Below, piece by piece: positions 18,564-27,546 of a DNA stretch of 64,000 bases (position 1 is its first letter; every line of letters begins with the position of its first letter). Source of the stretch: UBA6136 sp041178325 (GTDB lineage Bacteria > Pseudomonadota > Gammaproteobacteria > Methylococcales > Methylococcaceae); assembly GCA_041178325.1 (NCBI GenBank), contig JBEGVN010000017.1, forward strand, positions 1 to 64,000, in the 5' to 3' direction. The translations under genes and the position numbers were made by a program. The notes under the pieces are model-generated. The model had not been told where the DNA came from. It saw nothing but the letters and a program-made list of their open reading frames with translations, and searched no databases.

Positions 18564-20942
18564 TCAATCTCTCAATCGTGCGTCACAGTCCCGAGCCAAA
18601 GATTCGATCACAGCGCGGATCCAACCTTCAATCTGATCATCAACCAACGTTTCTGCTTCGTTTTGCCAAATGAGTCCCAATGCAACGCTCTTGCGGCCGG
18701 CATCAAGTCCGGGTCCACGATAGACATCAAACAAGACAATGTCCTGAAGGAATTCACCGGCATGTTGGCGCGCCGTTGCCAGAAGCTGTCCTACGGGAAG
18801 GTTTTCCGCCACATTGAGGGCGATATCTCGTCGCACCGAAGGGAATTTTGAAAGACTCCGGAATCTTGGCAACGTCCGATCGAGCAACAGATCCTGATCC
18901 ATCGCAACCAAGAAAACCCGTTGCTCAAAGCCCAGGTTTTTTTCCAGTTGGGGATGCAGGAGGCCCATGCAACCGATGCTTATACCACCCAGTCGGATTT
19001 CCGCCGTCTGTCCAGGGTGCAACGCCGGAATCTGAGAAGCGACAAACTCAAGCTCGGAGGATTTGCCGGTCAGTGCGATCACGGCCTCGACATCTGCCTT
19101 CACATCAAAGAAATCAACAGGACGGGATTTTTTACCCCATTGCTCAGGTGCAACAGGCCCCATCGCCAACCATGCAAGGCCTTTGATCTGCTGCAGCCCG
19201 CCAACGGACGGAAGAAAACGCAGTCCTGACTCAAAAAGGCGGACACGGTTCTGCTGACGATTGCTGTTCTTGATGGCCGCATCCAGCAGGCCCGGCCACA
19301 GGCTGGTGCGCATCACCGCAAGCTCTGCAGACAAAGGATTCTTCAGCGCCAAGGCTTCAACACCCGGATCGATCAGTTGCTGAAGATCAGCGCCAATAAA
19401 ACTATACGTAATGGCTTCCTGATAACCTCGATCCACAAGGGCATCCTTGACCCGATCAAGGTTCAGTATTTTCTCGGAACATGGCTGCAAAGCAGCAGGC
19501 ACCAGGGGATTTCGGCGCGGCAGATGATCATAGCCATAAACCCGGCCGACCTCTTCGATCAAATCGGCCTCGATGGCAATATCGAACCGTGCAGCAGGGG
19601 GAACCACTTCCCATCCACCCTCGACTGCCTTTGGCGTCATTCCAAGACCACGCAAAATCTGCTCAACACGAGCGCTTGGCAGTTCGAGCCCAAGGATGCG
19701 ACTCAGACGGCCGGATTTCAAAATGACCGGGAGCCTTTTCGGAAGATCGCTTTCACTTGTAGCCTCAACCACGGGCCCCGCCTTGCCACCCGCATATTCG
19801 AGAATGAGAGAAGCGGCCCGTGCCAAGGCCCGGGTCTGAAGTTCAAAACTGACCCCGCGCTCAAAACGGTGTGATGAATCAGTGCTCAGGCCATAACGAC
19901 GAGCCTTCCCCATAATCCGATCCGGGGTGAAAAAAGCGCATTCGAGGAAGATATCCCGCGTCGCGTCACTAACCGCAGATGCTTTTCCTCCCATAATCCC
20001 AGCCAGTGCTAAAGGACCATTTTCATCCGCAATGACAAGAGTCTCGGAGTCCAGGTTGATCGTTTGCCCGTTCAGCAGCTCGATGGTTTCCCCTGTCTTG
20101 GCAAGACGAGGTTGAATCACTCCTTTGAGACAAGCCGCATCGAAGGCGTGAAGGGGTTGTCCTAACTCCAAAAGGACGTAATTAGTGACATCAACCAGAA
20201 TATCCAGCGATCGAATACCTGAGCGACGAAGTCGTTCACGCATCCAGAGTGGGGTTGGTGCACTGCGATCAACGCCTTCAATCATCTGACCCAGATAACG
20301 GGGGCAATCCTGGGGGTCCGGTAGCTCGACCACTCTCACCGTCGCAGTGGTCGCAGTGACCACGGCTGCATCGACCGGGACCCATTCCAGACCATTGAGC
20401 AGAGAGACTTCACGGGCAATCCCTTCAACGCTCAAGCAATCAGCCCGATTGGGGGTGAGATCCACCTCGATGAGCGTATCTTCAAGACCTAAATAGACTC
20501 TGATGTCTTCTCCGACCGGCGCATCGGAAGGAAGCTCCATAAGACCTGAGGCATCCTCCTCAATACCCAGCTCCTTGGCAGAACAGAGCATCCCGAATGA
20601 CTCCACACCCCGAAGCTTGGCCGGGCGAATCTTGAAATCACCCGGAAGCGCTGCCCCCACCAAAGCGAGCGGAATGCGAATTCCAGGTCGAGCGTTGGGC
20701 GCACCACAAACAATTTGAAGGACCCCGTGAGCCCCTGCACCTACCGTGCAAACGCGCAGACGGTCAGCCTCCGGATGGGGCTCGGCCGTCAGAATTTCGC
20801 CAATGACCACCTGAGTGAATGATCCGGCCGCCGGCGTCACGCTGTCCACTTCAAGTCCAGCCATGGTCAGCTGGTGGACCAACGCATCCGTGGTCAAATC
20901 AGGATTGACGTAGTGCCGAAGCCAATTTTCGCTGAAACGCAT
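18564..20942 (-). CDS. pheT: Phenylalanyl-tRNA synthetase beta subunit
   Basis: A 792-residue beta chain of the alpha2-beta2 PheRS. Domain order is as expected: N-terminal tRNA-binding OB fold (residues about 40-150), B3/B4 editing region, B5 with DLIEEVGRVYGYDHLPRR, the catalytic-like core, and a C-terminal ferredoxin-like anticodon-binding domain (FPSVRRDIALNV...DVYRG). It lies 21 bases after pheS and one base before ihfA, so the three are co-transcribed. Confidence 0.98.
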   Translation of the reverse strand: MRFSENWLRHYVNPDLTTDALVHQLTMAGLEVDSVTPAAGSFTQVVIGEILTAEPHPEADRLRVCTVGAGAHGVLQIVCGAPNARPGIRIPLALVGAALPGDFKIRPAKLRGVESFGMLCSAKELGIEEDASGLMELPSDAPVGEDIRVYLGLEDTLIEVDLTPNRADCLSVEGIAREVSLLNGLEWVPVDAAVVTATTATVRVVELPDPQDCPRYLGQMIEGVDRSAPTPLWMRERLRRSGIRSLDILVDVTNYVLLELGQPLHAFDAACLKGVIQPRLAKTGETIELLNGQTINLDSETLVIADENGPLALAGIMGGKASAVSDATRDIFLECAFFTPDRIMGKARRYGLSTDSSHRFERGVSFELQTRALARAASLILEYAGGKAGPVVEATSESDLPKRLPVILKSGRLSRILGLELPSARVEQILRGLGMTPKAVEGGWEVVPPAARFDIAIEADLIEEVGRVYGYDHLPRRNPLVPAALQPCSEKILNLDRVKDALVDRGYQEAITYSFIGADLQQLIDPGVEALALKNPLSAELAVMRTSLWPGLLDAAIKNSNRQQNRVRLFESGLRFLPSVGGLQQIKGLAWLAMGPVAPEQWGKKSRPVDFFDVKADVEAVIALTGKSSELEFVASQIPALHPGQTAEIRLGGISIGCMGLLHPQLEKNLGFEQRVFLVAMDQDLLLDRTLPRFRSLSKFPSVRRDIALNVAENLPVGQLLATARQHAGEFLQDIVLFDVYRGPGLDAGRKSVALGLIWQNEAETLVDDQIEGWIRAVIESLARDCDARLRD

Positions 20943-20963
20943 GATAAATCCGCCCGAGGGAGC

Positions 20964-21986
20964 TTAGAACGCAGGAAACTGGCGCAAGAACTTAAGGTCG
21001 TTCTCGAAGAACAGCCGTAGGTCATTAATGCCATAGCGCAGCATGGCCATGCGCTCTACGCCGAGACCAAAAGCAAAGCCAGAATAGGTTTCAGCATCAA
21101 TATTGGCGAAACCAAAGACGCGCGGATGAATCATCCCGCAGCCCATAACCTCCAGCCAACCCGTTTGCTTACACACCCGACACCCCTTCCCGTCGCAAAT
21201 CACACAGGCAATATCAACCTCTGCTGATGGCTCGGTAAAGGGAAAATAGGAAGGACGAAACCTTACTGCGACGTCCTTCTCAAAGAAGTGCGTCAGAAAT
21301 TCGTAAAGCACCCCACGAAGATCGGCAAAGCTGACATCCCGGTCCACCAAGAACCCTTCCACCTGATGGAACATCGGCGTGTGCGTGAGATCCGAATCGC
21401 AGCGATAGACCCGACCGGGTGCGAGGATCCTGAGCGGCGGTTCCCTTGATTCCATAACGCGGACCTGAACGGGCGACGTATGTGTCCGAAGCAAGGTATG
21501 CGCATCAAAGTAAAAGGTATCGTGCATCGCCCGTGCAGGATGCGATGCGGGAATGTTCAGGGCTTCGAAATTATGGAAATCGTCTTCGACCTCCGGCCCC
21601 TCCACCGTCTCAAAACCGACCCGTTCAAAAAGTTCGCGAATTCGACGCAAGGTCAAGGTCACTGGATGCAAGCCCCCAGTTTCCAAGCCGCGTCCAGGCT
21701 GTGTTACGTCGATGGTCTCACTCGCCAAGCGCTCCTGAAGGGCCAAGGCCTCAAGCTCGCCCTTGCGGCCATCCAAGATTTGGATCAGCTGGTCCCTGAC
21801 TTCATTGATTTGGGCACCAGCAGCCTTACGCGCTTCAGGGTCTAACTGACCGAGCGCCTTCATCTGTTCTGTGATGAGCCCTTTTTTCCCAAGGTATTGG
21901 ACACGCACCTGATCCAGAGCCCCCAGAGTGCTCGCAGTTGCGACTTCCACCTTGGCTTGGCCCAGAACGTCTTCGAGGGTAGCCAT
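20964..21986 (-). CDS. pheS: Phenylalanyl-tRNA synthetase alpha subunit
   Basis: A 340-residue catalytic subunit. A coiled-coil N-terminus (about 1-85) precedes the class II core, with motif 2 APGRVYRCDSDLTHTPMFHQVEG and motif 3 GFAFGLGVERMAMLRYGI split by conserved arginine. The segment CVICDGKGCRVCKQTGWLE is cysteine-rich, a pattern seen in many bacterial PheS. AAAGG precedes the ATG at 21986. Confidence 0.98.
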   Translation of the reverse strand: MATLEDVLGQAKVEVATASTLGALDQVRVQYLGKKGLITEQMKALGQLDPEARKAAGAQINEVRDQLIQILDGRKGELEALALQERLASETIDVTQPGRGLETGGLHPVTLTLRRIRELFERVGFETVEGPEVEDDFHNFEALNIPASHPARAMHDTFYFDAHTLLRTHTSPVQVRVMESREPPLRILAPGRVYRCDSDLTHTPMFHQVEGFLVDRDVSFADLRGVLYEFLTHFFEKDVAVRFRPSYFPFTEPSAEVDIACVICDGKGCRVCKQTGWLEVMGCGMIHPRVFGFANIDAETYSGFAFGLGVERMAMLRYGINDLRLFFENDLKFLRQFPAF

Positions 21987-22035
21987 GACCGACCTTTAGA
22001 TTGGGATGACGAATGAAATACAAGGCCGCAAGAGA

Positions 22036-22060
22036 AGACGGGGGCCGAAGCCCCCGTTTT
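22036..22060 (-). terminator. UUCG-capped hairpin between rplT and pheS
   Basis: On the minus strand, CGGGGGC and GCCCCCG flank a TTCG tetraloop, and the stem can extend by A-T pairs. It is followed by TCTTCTCTTG, a moderately U-rich tract. It sits after the rplT stop and 50 bases before pheS, where E. coli has the pheM attenuator. I see no Phe-rich leader peptide here, so it is better described as a partial terminator or RNA-processing hairpin. Confidence 0.6.
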
Positions 22061-22078
22061 CAAGCGGAATGAACAGGC

Positions 22079-22426
22079 TTAACCCTGTGCAATCTTCGCC
22101 AATTCGGCAAAAGCTTCCTTGTCGTAGACCGCTATATCAGCCAGAACCTTGCGATCAATCGCAACGGATGCCTTATTGAGGCCATCGATGAAACGGCTAT
22201 AGGACAAACCGAATTCACGCGCAGCGGCATTGATACGCACAATCCAGAGCGAGCGGAACTGGCGCTTCCTCTGACGGCGGTCACGATAGGCGTACTGGCC
22301 TGCCTTGATGACAGCCTGCTTAGCTACACGATAAATGCGGCTGCGGGCACCGTAGTAGCCCTTGGCCTGCTTAAGAACCTTCTTGTGACGGGCTTTCGCC
22401 GTAACGCCACGTTTTACTCTAGGCAT
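22079..22426 (-). CDS. rplT: 50S ribosomal protein L20
   Basis: A 115-residue highly basic protein with the L20 signature (MPRVKRGVTAKARHKKVL, then YRDRRQRKRQFR and the RINAAAREFGLSYS block). L20 is needed for early 50S assembly, and in related bacteria it represses its own operon. It lies 39 bases after rpmI. Confidence 0.99.
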   Translation of the reverse strand: MPRVKRGVTAKARHKKVLKQAKGYYGARSRIYRVAKQAVIKAGQYAYRDRRQRKRQFRSLWIVRINAAAREFGLSYSRFIDGLNKASVAIDRKVLADIAVYDKEAFAELAKIAQG

Positions 22427-22465
22427 GGGAACCTCTTAGAAACTGGTCGAGTCGATCAAAATTGC

Positions 22466-22663
22466 TCAGGCGTAGGGCAGCATCCGCGCTGCGCTCTTCA
22501 CATCTGACGCATGAATCGCGTTGGGGCTGCGCAGCTGACGCTTACGCTTGGTGCTCTTCTTGGTCAGGATATGGCGACGGAACGAATGGTTGCACTTGAA
22601 GCCGCCCGATGCAGTCTTCTTGAAACGTTTCGCTGCGCCCCGGTTGGTTTTCAACTTTGGCAT
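22466..22663 (-). CDS. rpmI: 50S ribosomal protein L35
   Basis: A 65-residue basic protein matching L35: MPKLKTNRGAAKRFKKTASG at the start, with HILTKKSTKRKRQLR in the middle. It is the usual small gene between infC and rplT. Confidence 0.99.
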   Translation of the reverse strand: MPKLKTNRGAAKRFKKTASGGFKCNHSFRRHILTKKSTKRKRQLRSPNAIHASDVKSAARMLPYA

Positions 22664-22705
22664 GGCGTTCTCCGGTTTAGTCTTTCAATAGGTTGCGAAT
22701 TCTGT

Positions 22706-23230
22706 TCACTTCTTTTTCTTGGGGGCCAGCATCATGACCATCTGCCTGCCCTCCATCTTGGGGAACTGCTCGACTGTCGCATGCTCCTGAAGATCGGTTT
22801 CGATCTGCTTGAGGAGGTCCATACCCAACTCCTTGTGGCTTAGTTCGCGGCCCCTGAATCGGACCGTGACCTTTGCCTTGTCTCCCTCTTCGAGGAAGCG
22901 AGTCAGGTTGCGCAACTTAATCTGGTAATCCCCGATATCCGTCCCAGGCCGGAATTTGACTTCCTTAACCTGAATCTGCTTTTGCTTCTTCTTGGCCGCG
23001 GCCAGTTTCTTGTTGAGTTCGAAGCGGTACTTGCCGTAGTCCATGATGCGACATACTGGCGGCTCGGCTCCCGGGGAAATTTCCACGAGATCTAACTCTG
23101 CGTCATATGCCATCTGACGGGCCTCGCGACTAGAGACAACCCCAGCCTGATTCCCTTCTGCATCAATTAGCCGTACGTTTGGATACTGAATTTCGTCATT
23201 CAGTCTCGGCTCTTTTCTATCGGCGCTGAT
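22706..23230 (-). CDS. infC: Translation initiation factor IF-3 (rare AUC start)
   Basis: IF-3 checks initiator pairing and prevents premature 50S joining. N-domain (EPRLNDEIQYPNVRL...VCRIMDYGKY), a lysine-rich linker and the C-domain (VKFRPGTDIGDYQIKLRNL...) are complete. No ATG, GTG or TTG stands at a sensible place: the only upstream candidate, a TTG at 23245, lies before the ribosome binding site. GGAGG at 23242-23238 is followed after seven bases by ATC at 23230, in frame, giving 174 residues. infC is known to use rare AUU-type starts so that IF-3 represses its own synthesis, and AUC fits that scheme. Confidence 0.95.
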   Translation of the reverse strand: MSADRKEPRLNDEIQYPNVRLIDAEGNQAGVVSSREARQMAYDAELDLVEISPGAEPPVCRIMDYGKYRFELNKKLAAAKKKQKQIQVKEVKFRPGTDIGDYQIKLRNLTRFLEEGDKAKVTVRFRGRELSHKELGMDLLKQIETDLQEHATVEQFPKMEGRQMVMMLAPKKKK

Positions 23231-23250
23231 AGCCCTTCCTCCCAAAACAA

Positions 23251-25167
23251 TTAATGTTGCGCAGCTCTGACCCTGGCGTCCTCCGCCAGCCTCTGATTCA
23301 GTTCCGGCAAACTAAATAATCCCAGATCCTCTCCCTTCTGAGTGCGCAGGGAGACGGTCCGGGACTCCAGTTCTTTCTCACCGAGAATAATCAGATAAGG
23401 CACACGCTGCATCGAGTGCTCGCGGATTTTAAAGCCGATCTTCTCATTTCTCAAGTCGGCAACAGCACGAAGCCCTTGTTGCTCAAGACCCTGCACCACT
23501 TCTTTGGCATATTCAGCCTGAGAATCAGTGATATTTAGAACGGCCACTTGAACCGGCGCAAGCCACAATGGAAAGTAACCGGCATAGTGCTCTACCAAGA
23601 TCCCGATAAAGCGCTCCATCGAACCCAGAATGGCTCGATGCAACATGACAGGGGTATGCTTGGAGCCGTCTTCGCCGACATATACGGCACCCAACCGTTC
23701 AGGCATCGAGAAATCGACCTGAATGGTTCCACACTGCCAGACGCGATCAAGGCAATCCGAGAGCGAAAACTCGATCTTTGGGCCATAGAATGCGCCTTCA
23801 CCCGGCTGCAACTGCCATTCCAATCCCTTCGAATTCAGCGCTTCTTCAAGGGCTGCCTCAGCCTTATCCCATACCGCATCTGAGCCCACCCGATTCGCCG
23901 GGCGAGTCGATAGCTTGACTAGGACCTTATCAAAACCAAAATCGGCGTAAACCTTATGCAGAAGATCGATAAAAATCGACACTTCAGACTGAATCTGATC
24001 TTCCGTACAGAAGATGTGCGCGTCATCCTGCGTAAATCCACGCACACGCATGAGCCCATGGAGAACTCCCGAGAGCTCATTGCGATGACAGGCACCGAAC
24101 TCTGCAAGACGGAGTGGCAATTCGCGATAGCTCCGCAGGCCCTGGTTATAAACCTGAACATGACAGGGGCAATTCATCGGCTTGATGGCATAGTCCCGCT
24201 GCTCAGACATCGTGGTAAACATGTCAGCTTGGAACTTATCCCAATGCCCTGATTTCTCCCAGAGCGTTCTTGATACCACCAACGGTGTACGAATCTCTTC
24301 ATATCCGTTACTGCGAAAAATACCCCGCATGTACTGTTCGACAATCTGCCAAAGGGTCCAACCCTTCGGGTGCCAGAACACCATGCCCGGCGCCTCTTCC
24401 TGCATGTGGTAAAGATCAAGCGCCTTGCCGATCTTACGGTGATCGCGCCGCTCCGCCTCTTCCAGTCGCTGGAGGTAATCCTTCAAATCTTTCTTTTCGG
24501 CCCAGGCAGTACCATAGATACGCTGAAGCATCTCGTTCTTAGCATCGCCGCGCCAATAGGCGCCCGCAATCTTGGTCAGCTTGAAGGCCTTGAGCTTGCC
24601 GGTATCAGGGACGTGAGGCCCTCGGCACAGATCCGTGAAATCACCTTGTGAGTAGAGGGAAATGTCCTGACCAACGGGGATATCCCGAATAATTTCGGCC
24701 TTGTAAGCTTCACCGATGGATTGAAAGTAATCAGCCGCCTCATCGCGAGGCAAAACTTGACGCTGAACCGGCAAGGCCGCGGCCGCCAGCTCTTCCATCT
24801 TCTTTTCGATCGCCGCCAGATCTTCTGGGGTAAAGGGCCGCTGATAAGAGAAATCGTAGTAGAACCCGTTTTCAACGACGGGTCCGATGGTGACCTGAGC
24901 TTCCGGGTAAAGAATCTTGACCGCTTGAGCCAGAAGATGTGCAGTCGAATGGCGAATTACCTCAACACCTTCGGGATCTCTGGAAGTCACGATCGCTACA
25001 TGAGCATCAGCCTCGATGACACGGGAAAGATCGACGAGATCGCCATTGATCCGGCCTGCAAGCGCCGCCTTTGCGAGACCCGCGCCAATAGATTCAGCCA
25101 CTTCCCTGACCGAAACTGATCGGTCAAATTCGCGACATGAACCATCTGGAAGGGTAATGACAGGCAT
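23251..25167 (-). CDS. thrS: Threonyl-tRNA synthetase
   Basis: A 638-residue class II synthetase. Domains in order are TGS (MPVITLPDGS...), editing/SAD domain with RHSTAHLLAQAV, catalytic core with the zinc-binding cysteine in MNCPCHVQVY and motif 3 in PVMLHRAILGSMERFIGIL, and C-terminal anticodon-binding domain. The ATG at 25167 (MPVITLP) has GCGAGGAT upstream and is preferred over the longer frame. The tRNA-Val gene and its terminator lie just upstream on the same strand. Confidence 0.98.
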   Translation of the reverse strand: MPVITLPDGSCREFDRSVSVREVAESIGAGLAKAALAGRINGDLVDLSRVIEADAHVAIVTSRDPEGVEVIRHSTAHLLAQAVKILYPEAQVTIGPVVENGFYYDFSYQRPFTPEDLAAIEKKMEELAAAALPVQRQVLPRDEAADYFQSIGEAYKAEIIRDIPVGQDISLYSQGDFTDLCRGPHVPDTGKLKAFKLTKIAGAYWRGDAKNEMLQRIYGTAWAEKKDLKDYLQRLEEAERRDHRKIGKALDLYHMQEEAPGMVFWHPKGWTLWQIVEQYMRGIFRSNGYEEIRTPLVVSRTLWEKSGHWDKFQADMFTTMSEQRDYAIKPMNCPCHVQVYNQGLRSYRELPLRLAEFGACHRNELSGVLHGLMRVRGFTQDDAHIFCTEDQIQSEVSIFIDLLHKVYADFGFDKVLVKLSTRPANRVGSDAVWDKAEAALEEALNSKGLEWQLQPGEGAFYGPKIEFSLSDCLDRVWQCGTIQVDFSMPERLGAVYVGEDGSKHTPVMLHRAILGSMERFIGILVEHYAGYFPLWLAPVQVAVLNITDSQAEYAKEVVQGLEQQGLRAVADLRNEKIGFKIREHSMQRVPYLIILGEKELESRTVSLRTQKGEDLGLFSLPELNQRLAEDARVRAAQH

Positions 25168-25183
25168 ACAAATCCTCGCCGAT

Positions 25184-25213
25184 AAAAAAAGCATCGACCC
25201 GCGATGCTTTTTT
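25184..25213 (-). terminator. Rho-independent terminator after tRNA-Val
   Basis: GCATCG and CGATGC pair around a five-base loop. The stem is flanked by seven A on one side and six T on the other, so it can work in both directions. On the minus strand it follows the tRNA-Val gene by six bases and lies about 17 bases before the thrS start, so it separates the tRNA transcript from thrS, or acts as a leader element for read-through transcripts. Confidence 0.8.
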
Positions 25214-25219
25214 CGTATT

Positions 25220-25296
25220 TGGTAGGCGCGATTGGACTCGAACCAACGACCCCCACCATGTCAAGGTGGTGCTCTAACCAACTGAGCTACGCGCCT
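25220..25296 (-). tRNA. tRNA-Val(GAC)
   Basis: A 77-base cloverleaf can be folded with CCA encoded. The seven-base acceptor stem AGGCGCG pairs with CGCGCCT, and the D arm contains AGCTCAGTTGGTTAGAGC. The anticodon loop is TTGACAT with anticodon GAC, and the T arm is GTTGG-TTCGAGT-CCAAT with one G-T pair. The anticodon and arm sequences match enterobacterial tRNA-Val(GAC) closely. Confidence 0.97.
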
Positions 25297-25311
25297 GCAA
25301 TCAAGCCAAGC

Positions 25312-25340
25312 ATCATATCCCCAAAACCTAGCCCTGTCAA
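25312..25340 (-). promoter_or_regulatory. Consensus sigma70 promoter for tRNA-Val
   Basis: On the minus strand, TTGACA (25340-25335) and TATGAT (25317-25312) are spaced by exactly 17 bases. The predicted start lies about ten bases before the mature 5' end of the tRNA. The -35 is perfect and the -10 matches five of six, as expected for a stable-RNA promoter. Confidence 0.85.
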
Positions 25341-25370
25341 AGACATTTGATCACCACTGAATTTCAGCCC

Positions 25371-25400
25371 AAAAAAAACCCCGCGATGACGCGGGGTTCT
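25371..25400 (-). terminator. Rho-independent terminator of groESL
   Basis: On the minus strand CCCCGCG-TCAT-CGCGGGG is followed by eight T. The stem is a perfect seven GC pairs. It lies about 60 bases after the groEL stop and before the tRNA-Val promoter, so it insulates the tRNA gene from heat-shock transcription. Confidence 0.92.
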
Positions 25401-25461
25401 TTAAATAAGGCTCTGGACCGGACCCGCAGACCCGGCCCATCCGCCTCATTTCAGGACCGCA

Positions 25462-27099
25462 TCACATCATGCCGTCCATTCCACCCATGCCGCCCATTCC
25501 ACCCGGCATCGGGAGATCCGCCTTAGGCTCTTCAGCAATCATGGCTTCGGTCGTAATCATCAGACCTGCAACAGATGCTGCATTTTGAAGGGCGCTTCGA
25601 GTCACCTTGGCCGGATCCAGAATACCGAAGGCTACCATGTCACCGTATTCGCCAGTTGCTGCGTTGTAACCGAAGTTACCAGTTCCTTCTGCAACCTTAT
25701 TCAGCACGACCGATGCCTCATCGCCTGCATTGGTCACAATCTGACGGAGCGGCTCCTCCATGGCACGGCGCGCGATGCTGATACCTACATCCTGATCATG
25801 ATTTGCGCCCTTAAGGTCCTTGATCTTTTGAAGCGCCCGAATCAGCGCTACACCACCACCAGGAACAATACCCTCTTCAACCGCTGCGCGGGTCGCATGA
25901 AGCGCATCCTCAACTCGGGCCTTCTTTTCCTTCATTTCAACTTCGGTGGCTGCACCGACCTTAATGACGGCAACACCACCGGCCAGTTTGGCCAGACGTT
26001 CTTGCAGCTTTTCACGATCGTAGTCTGAAGAAGTCTCTTCGGCCTGCTTACGGATCTGGACGATCCGGGCCTGAATTTTTTCTGAGCTTCCAGCACCATC
26101 AATGATGGTGGTTTCTTCCTTTGAAACCTGGACACGCTTCGCCGTTCCAAGATCCTCGATGGTGGCCTTCTCAAGCGAAAGTCCGACTTCTTCGGAGATG
26201 ACCGTTCCACCCGTAAGGATAGCGATATCTTCCAGCATAGCCTTGCGGCGATCACCGAAGCCCGGAGCCTTTACAGCCGCAACCTTGAGGATGCCACGGA
26301 TATTGTTGACTACCAGCGTTGCCAGGGCCTCGCCTTCGACGTCTTCGGCAATGATCAGCAGCGGACGACCTGACTTTGCAACGCCCTCCAGCACAGGCAG
26401 AAGATCACGAATATTAGAGACCTTCTTTTCGTAGATCAGGATCAAGGGATTTTCAAGATCCGCACTCATACTTTGCTGATTATTAACAAAGTAAGGCGAG
26501 AGATAGCCGCGATCAAACTGCATTCCCTCTACAACATCGAGCGTATTCTCGAGCCCAGAGCCGTCTTCTACGGTGATAACGCCTTCCTTACCCACCTTAT
26601 CCATCGCATCAGCGATGATCTTCCCAATGGCCTCATCGGAATTTGCCGAAATCGATCCGACTTGAGAAATGGCATTGCTATCAGCACAGGGAACAGACAT
26701 GGCGTGAATTGCTTCAACAGCTGCAGCGGCAGCCTTATCGATTCCGCGCTTCAGATCCATCGGATTCAGACCAGCGGCAACCGACTTCAGACCTTCGACC
26801 AGAATCGACTGGGCCAGAACTGTCGCCGTCGTCGTTCCGTCCCCAGCGATATCGGACGTCTTCGATGCGACCTCCTTCACCAGCTGTGCGCCCATGTTTT
26901 CAAACTTGTCCGCCAACTCGATTTCCTTGGCCACAGAGACACCGTCCTTGGTTACCGTCGGAGCGCCGAAGCTCTTGTCCAGAACCACATTGCGTCCCTT
27001 CGGCCCCAAAGTTACCTTGACTGCCTGAGCCAAAACATTAACACCGCGGACCATGCGGCTACGCGCATCATCCCCAAACCTTACATCTTTCGCTGCCAT
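25462..27099 (-). CDS. groEL: Chaperonin GroEL (Hsp60)
   Basis: A 545-residue subunit of the tetradecameric ATP-dependent chaperonin. The ATP-binding region contains VTLGPKGRNVVLDKS and DIAGDGTTTATVLAQ, and the signature AAVEEGIVPGGGVALIRA is present. The C-terminus ends in a Gly-Gly-Met repeat that lines the cavity. It is co-transcribed with groES, 42 bases upstream, under the CIRCE-controlled promoter. Confidence 0.99.
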   Translation of the reverse strand: MAAKDVRFGDDARSRMVRGVNVLAQAVKVTLGPKGRNVVLDKSFGAPTVTKDGVSVAKEIELADKFENMGAQLVKEVASKTSDIAGDGTTTATVLAQSILVEGLKSVAAGLNPMDLKRGIDKAAAAAVEAIHAMSVPCADSNAISQVGSISANSDEAIGKIIADAMDKVGKEGVITVEDGSGLENTLDVVEGMQFDRGYLSPYFVNNQQSMSADLENPLILIYEKKVSNIRDLLPVLEGVAKSGRPLLIIAEDVEGEALATLVVNNIRGILKVAAVKAPGFGDRRKAMLEDIAILTGGTVISEEVGLSLEKATIEDLGTAKRVQVSKEETTIIDGAGSSEKIQARIVQIRKQAEETSSDYDREKLQERLAKLAGGVAVIKVGAATEVEMKEKKARVEDALHATRAAVEEGIVPGGGVALIRALQKIKDLKGANHDQDVGISIARRAMEEPLRQIVTNAGDEASVVLNKVAEGTGNFGYNAATGEYGDMVAFGILDPAKVTRSALQNAASVAGLMITTEAMIAEEPKADLPMPGGMGGMGGMDGMM

Positions 27100-27141
27100 G
27101 GTTTTCTTACCTTTAACAAATACAAATTAGTGAGAAATAAC

Positions 27142-27432
27142 TCAGCCTTCGAGAATCGCGATAATGTCATCTTCGCGCATGACCAGAATTTCCTGACCAT
27201 CGACCTTGATCTCGGTACCGGCATACTTGCCAAAAAGCACCTTTTCACCCGCCTTCACTGCTAAGGGACGGATCTGACCGTTATCAAGCGCCTTACCCGC
27301 ACCAACGGCAACCACTTCGCCACGAACGGGTTTCTCCGTTGCGGAATCGGGGATCACGATACCGCCCGGAGAGGTTTTTTCTTCTTCCAAACGCTTCACG
27401 ATGACGCGGTCATTCAAGGGACGAATATTCAT
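27142..27432 (-). CDS. groES: Co-chaperonin GroES (Hsp10)
   Basis: A 96-residue lid protein for GroEL. It starts MNIRPLNDRVIVKRLE and has the mobile loop EKTSPGGIVIPDSATEKP. I use the ATG at 27432 rather than the TTG one codon upstream, since AAGGAG is optimally placed for it. Confidence 0.99.
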   Translation of the reverse strand: MNIRPLNDRVIVKRLEEEKTSPGGIVIPDSATEKPVRGEVVAVGAGKALDNGQIRPLAVKAGEKVLFGKYAGTEIKVDGQEILVMREDDIIAILEG

Positions 27433-27519
27433 CAAGGACTCCTTTAATCTGTTTTCATCTCAATCAATTCGGATCCGGGACTTGCCGGAAAGCTCGCTGA
27501 GGCCAGTCGGACGCGACTG

Positions 27520-27546
27520 TTAGCACTCTGACATGTAGAGTGCTAA
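27520..27546. promoter_or_regulatory. CIRCE operator (HrcA binding site)
   Basis: A perfect inverted repeat TTAGCACTC-N9-GAGTGCTAA, identical to the CIRCE consensus recognised by the HrcA repressor. It starts at the last base of the -10 hexamer and covers the expected transcription start of groES. groESL is therefore probably repressed by HrcA under normal temperature. Confidence 0.97.

Noticed and set aside
21835..22023. Possible leader peptide frame before pheS
   Set aside because: It overlaps pheS out of frame and contains only one early Phe codon, so it cannot act as a Phe attenuator peptide.
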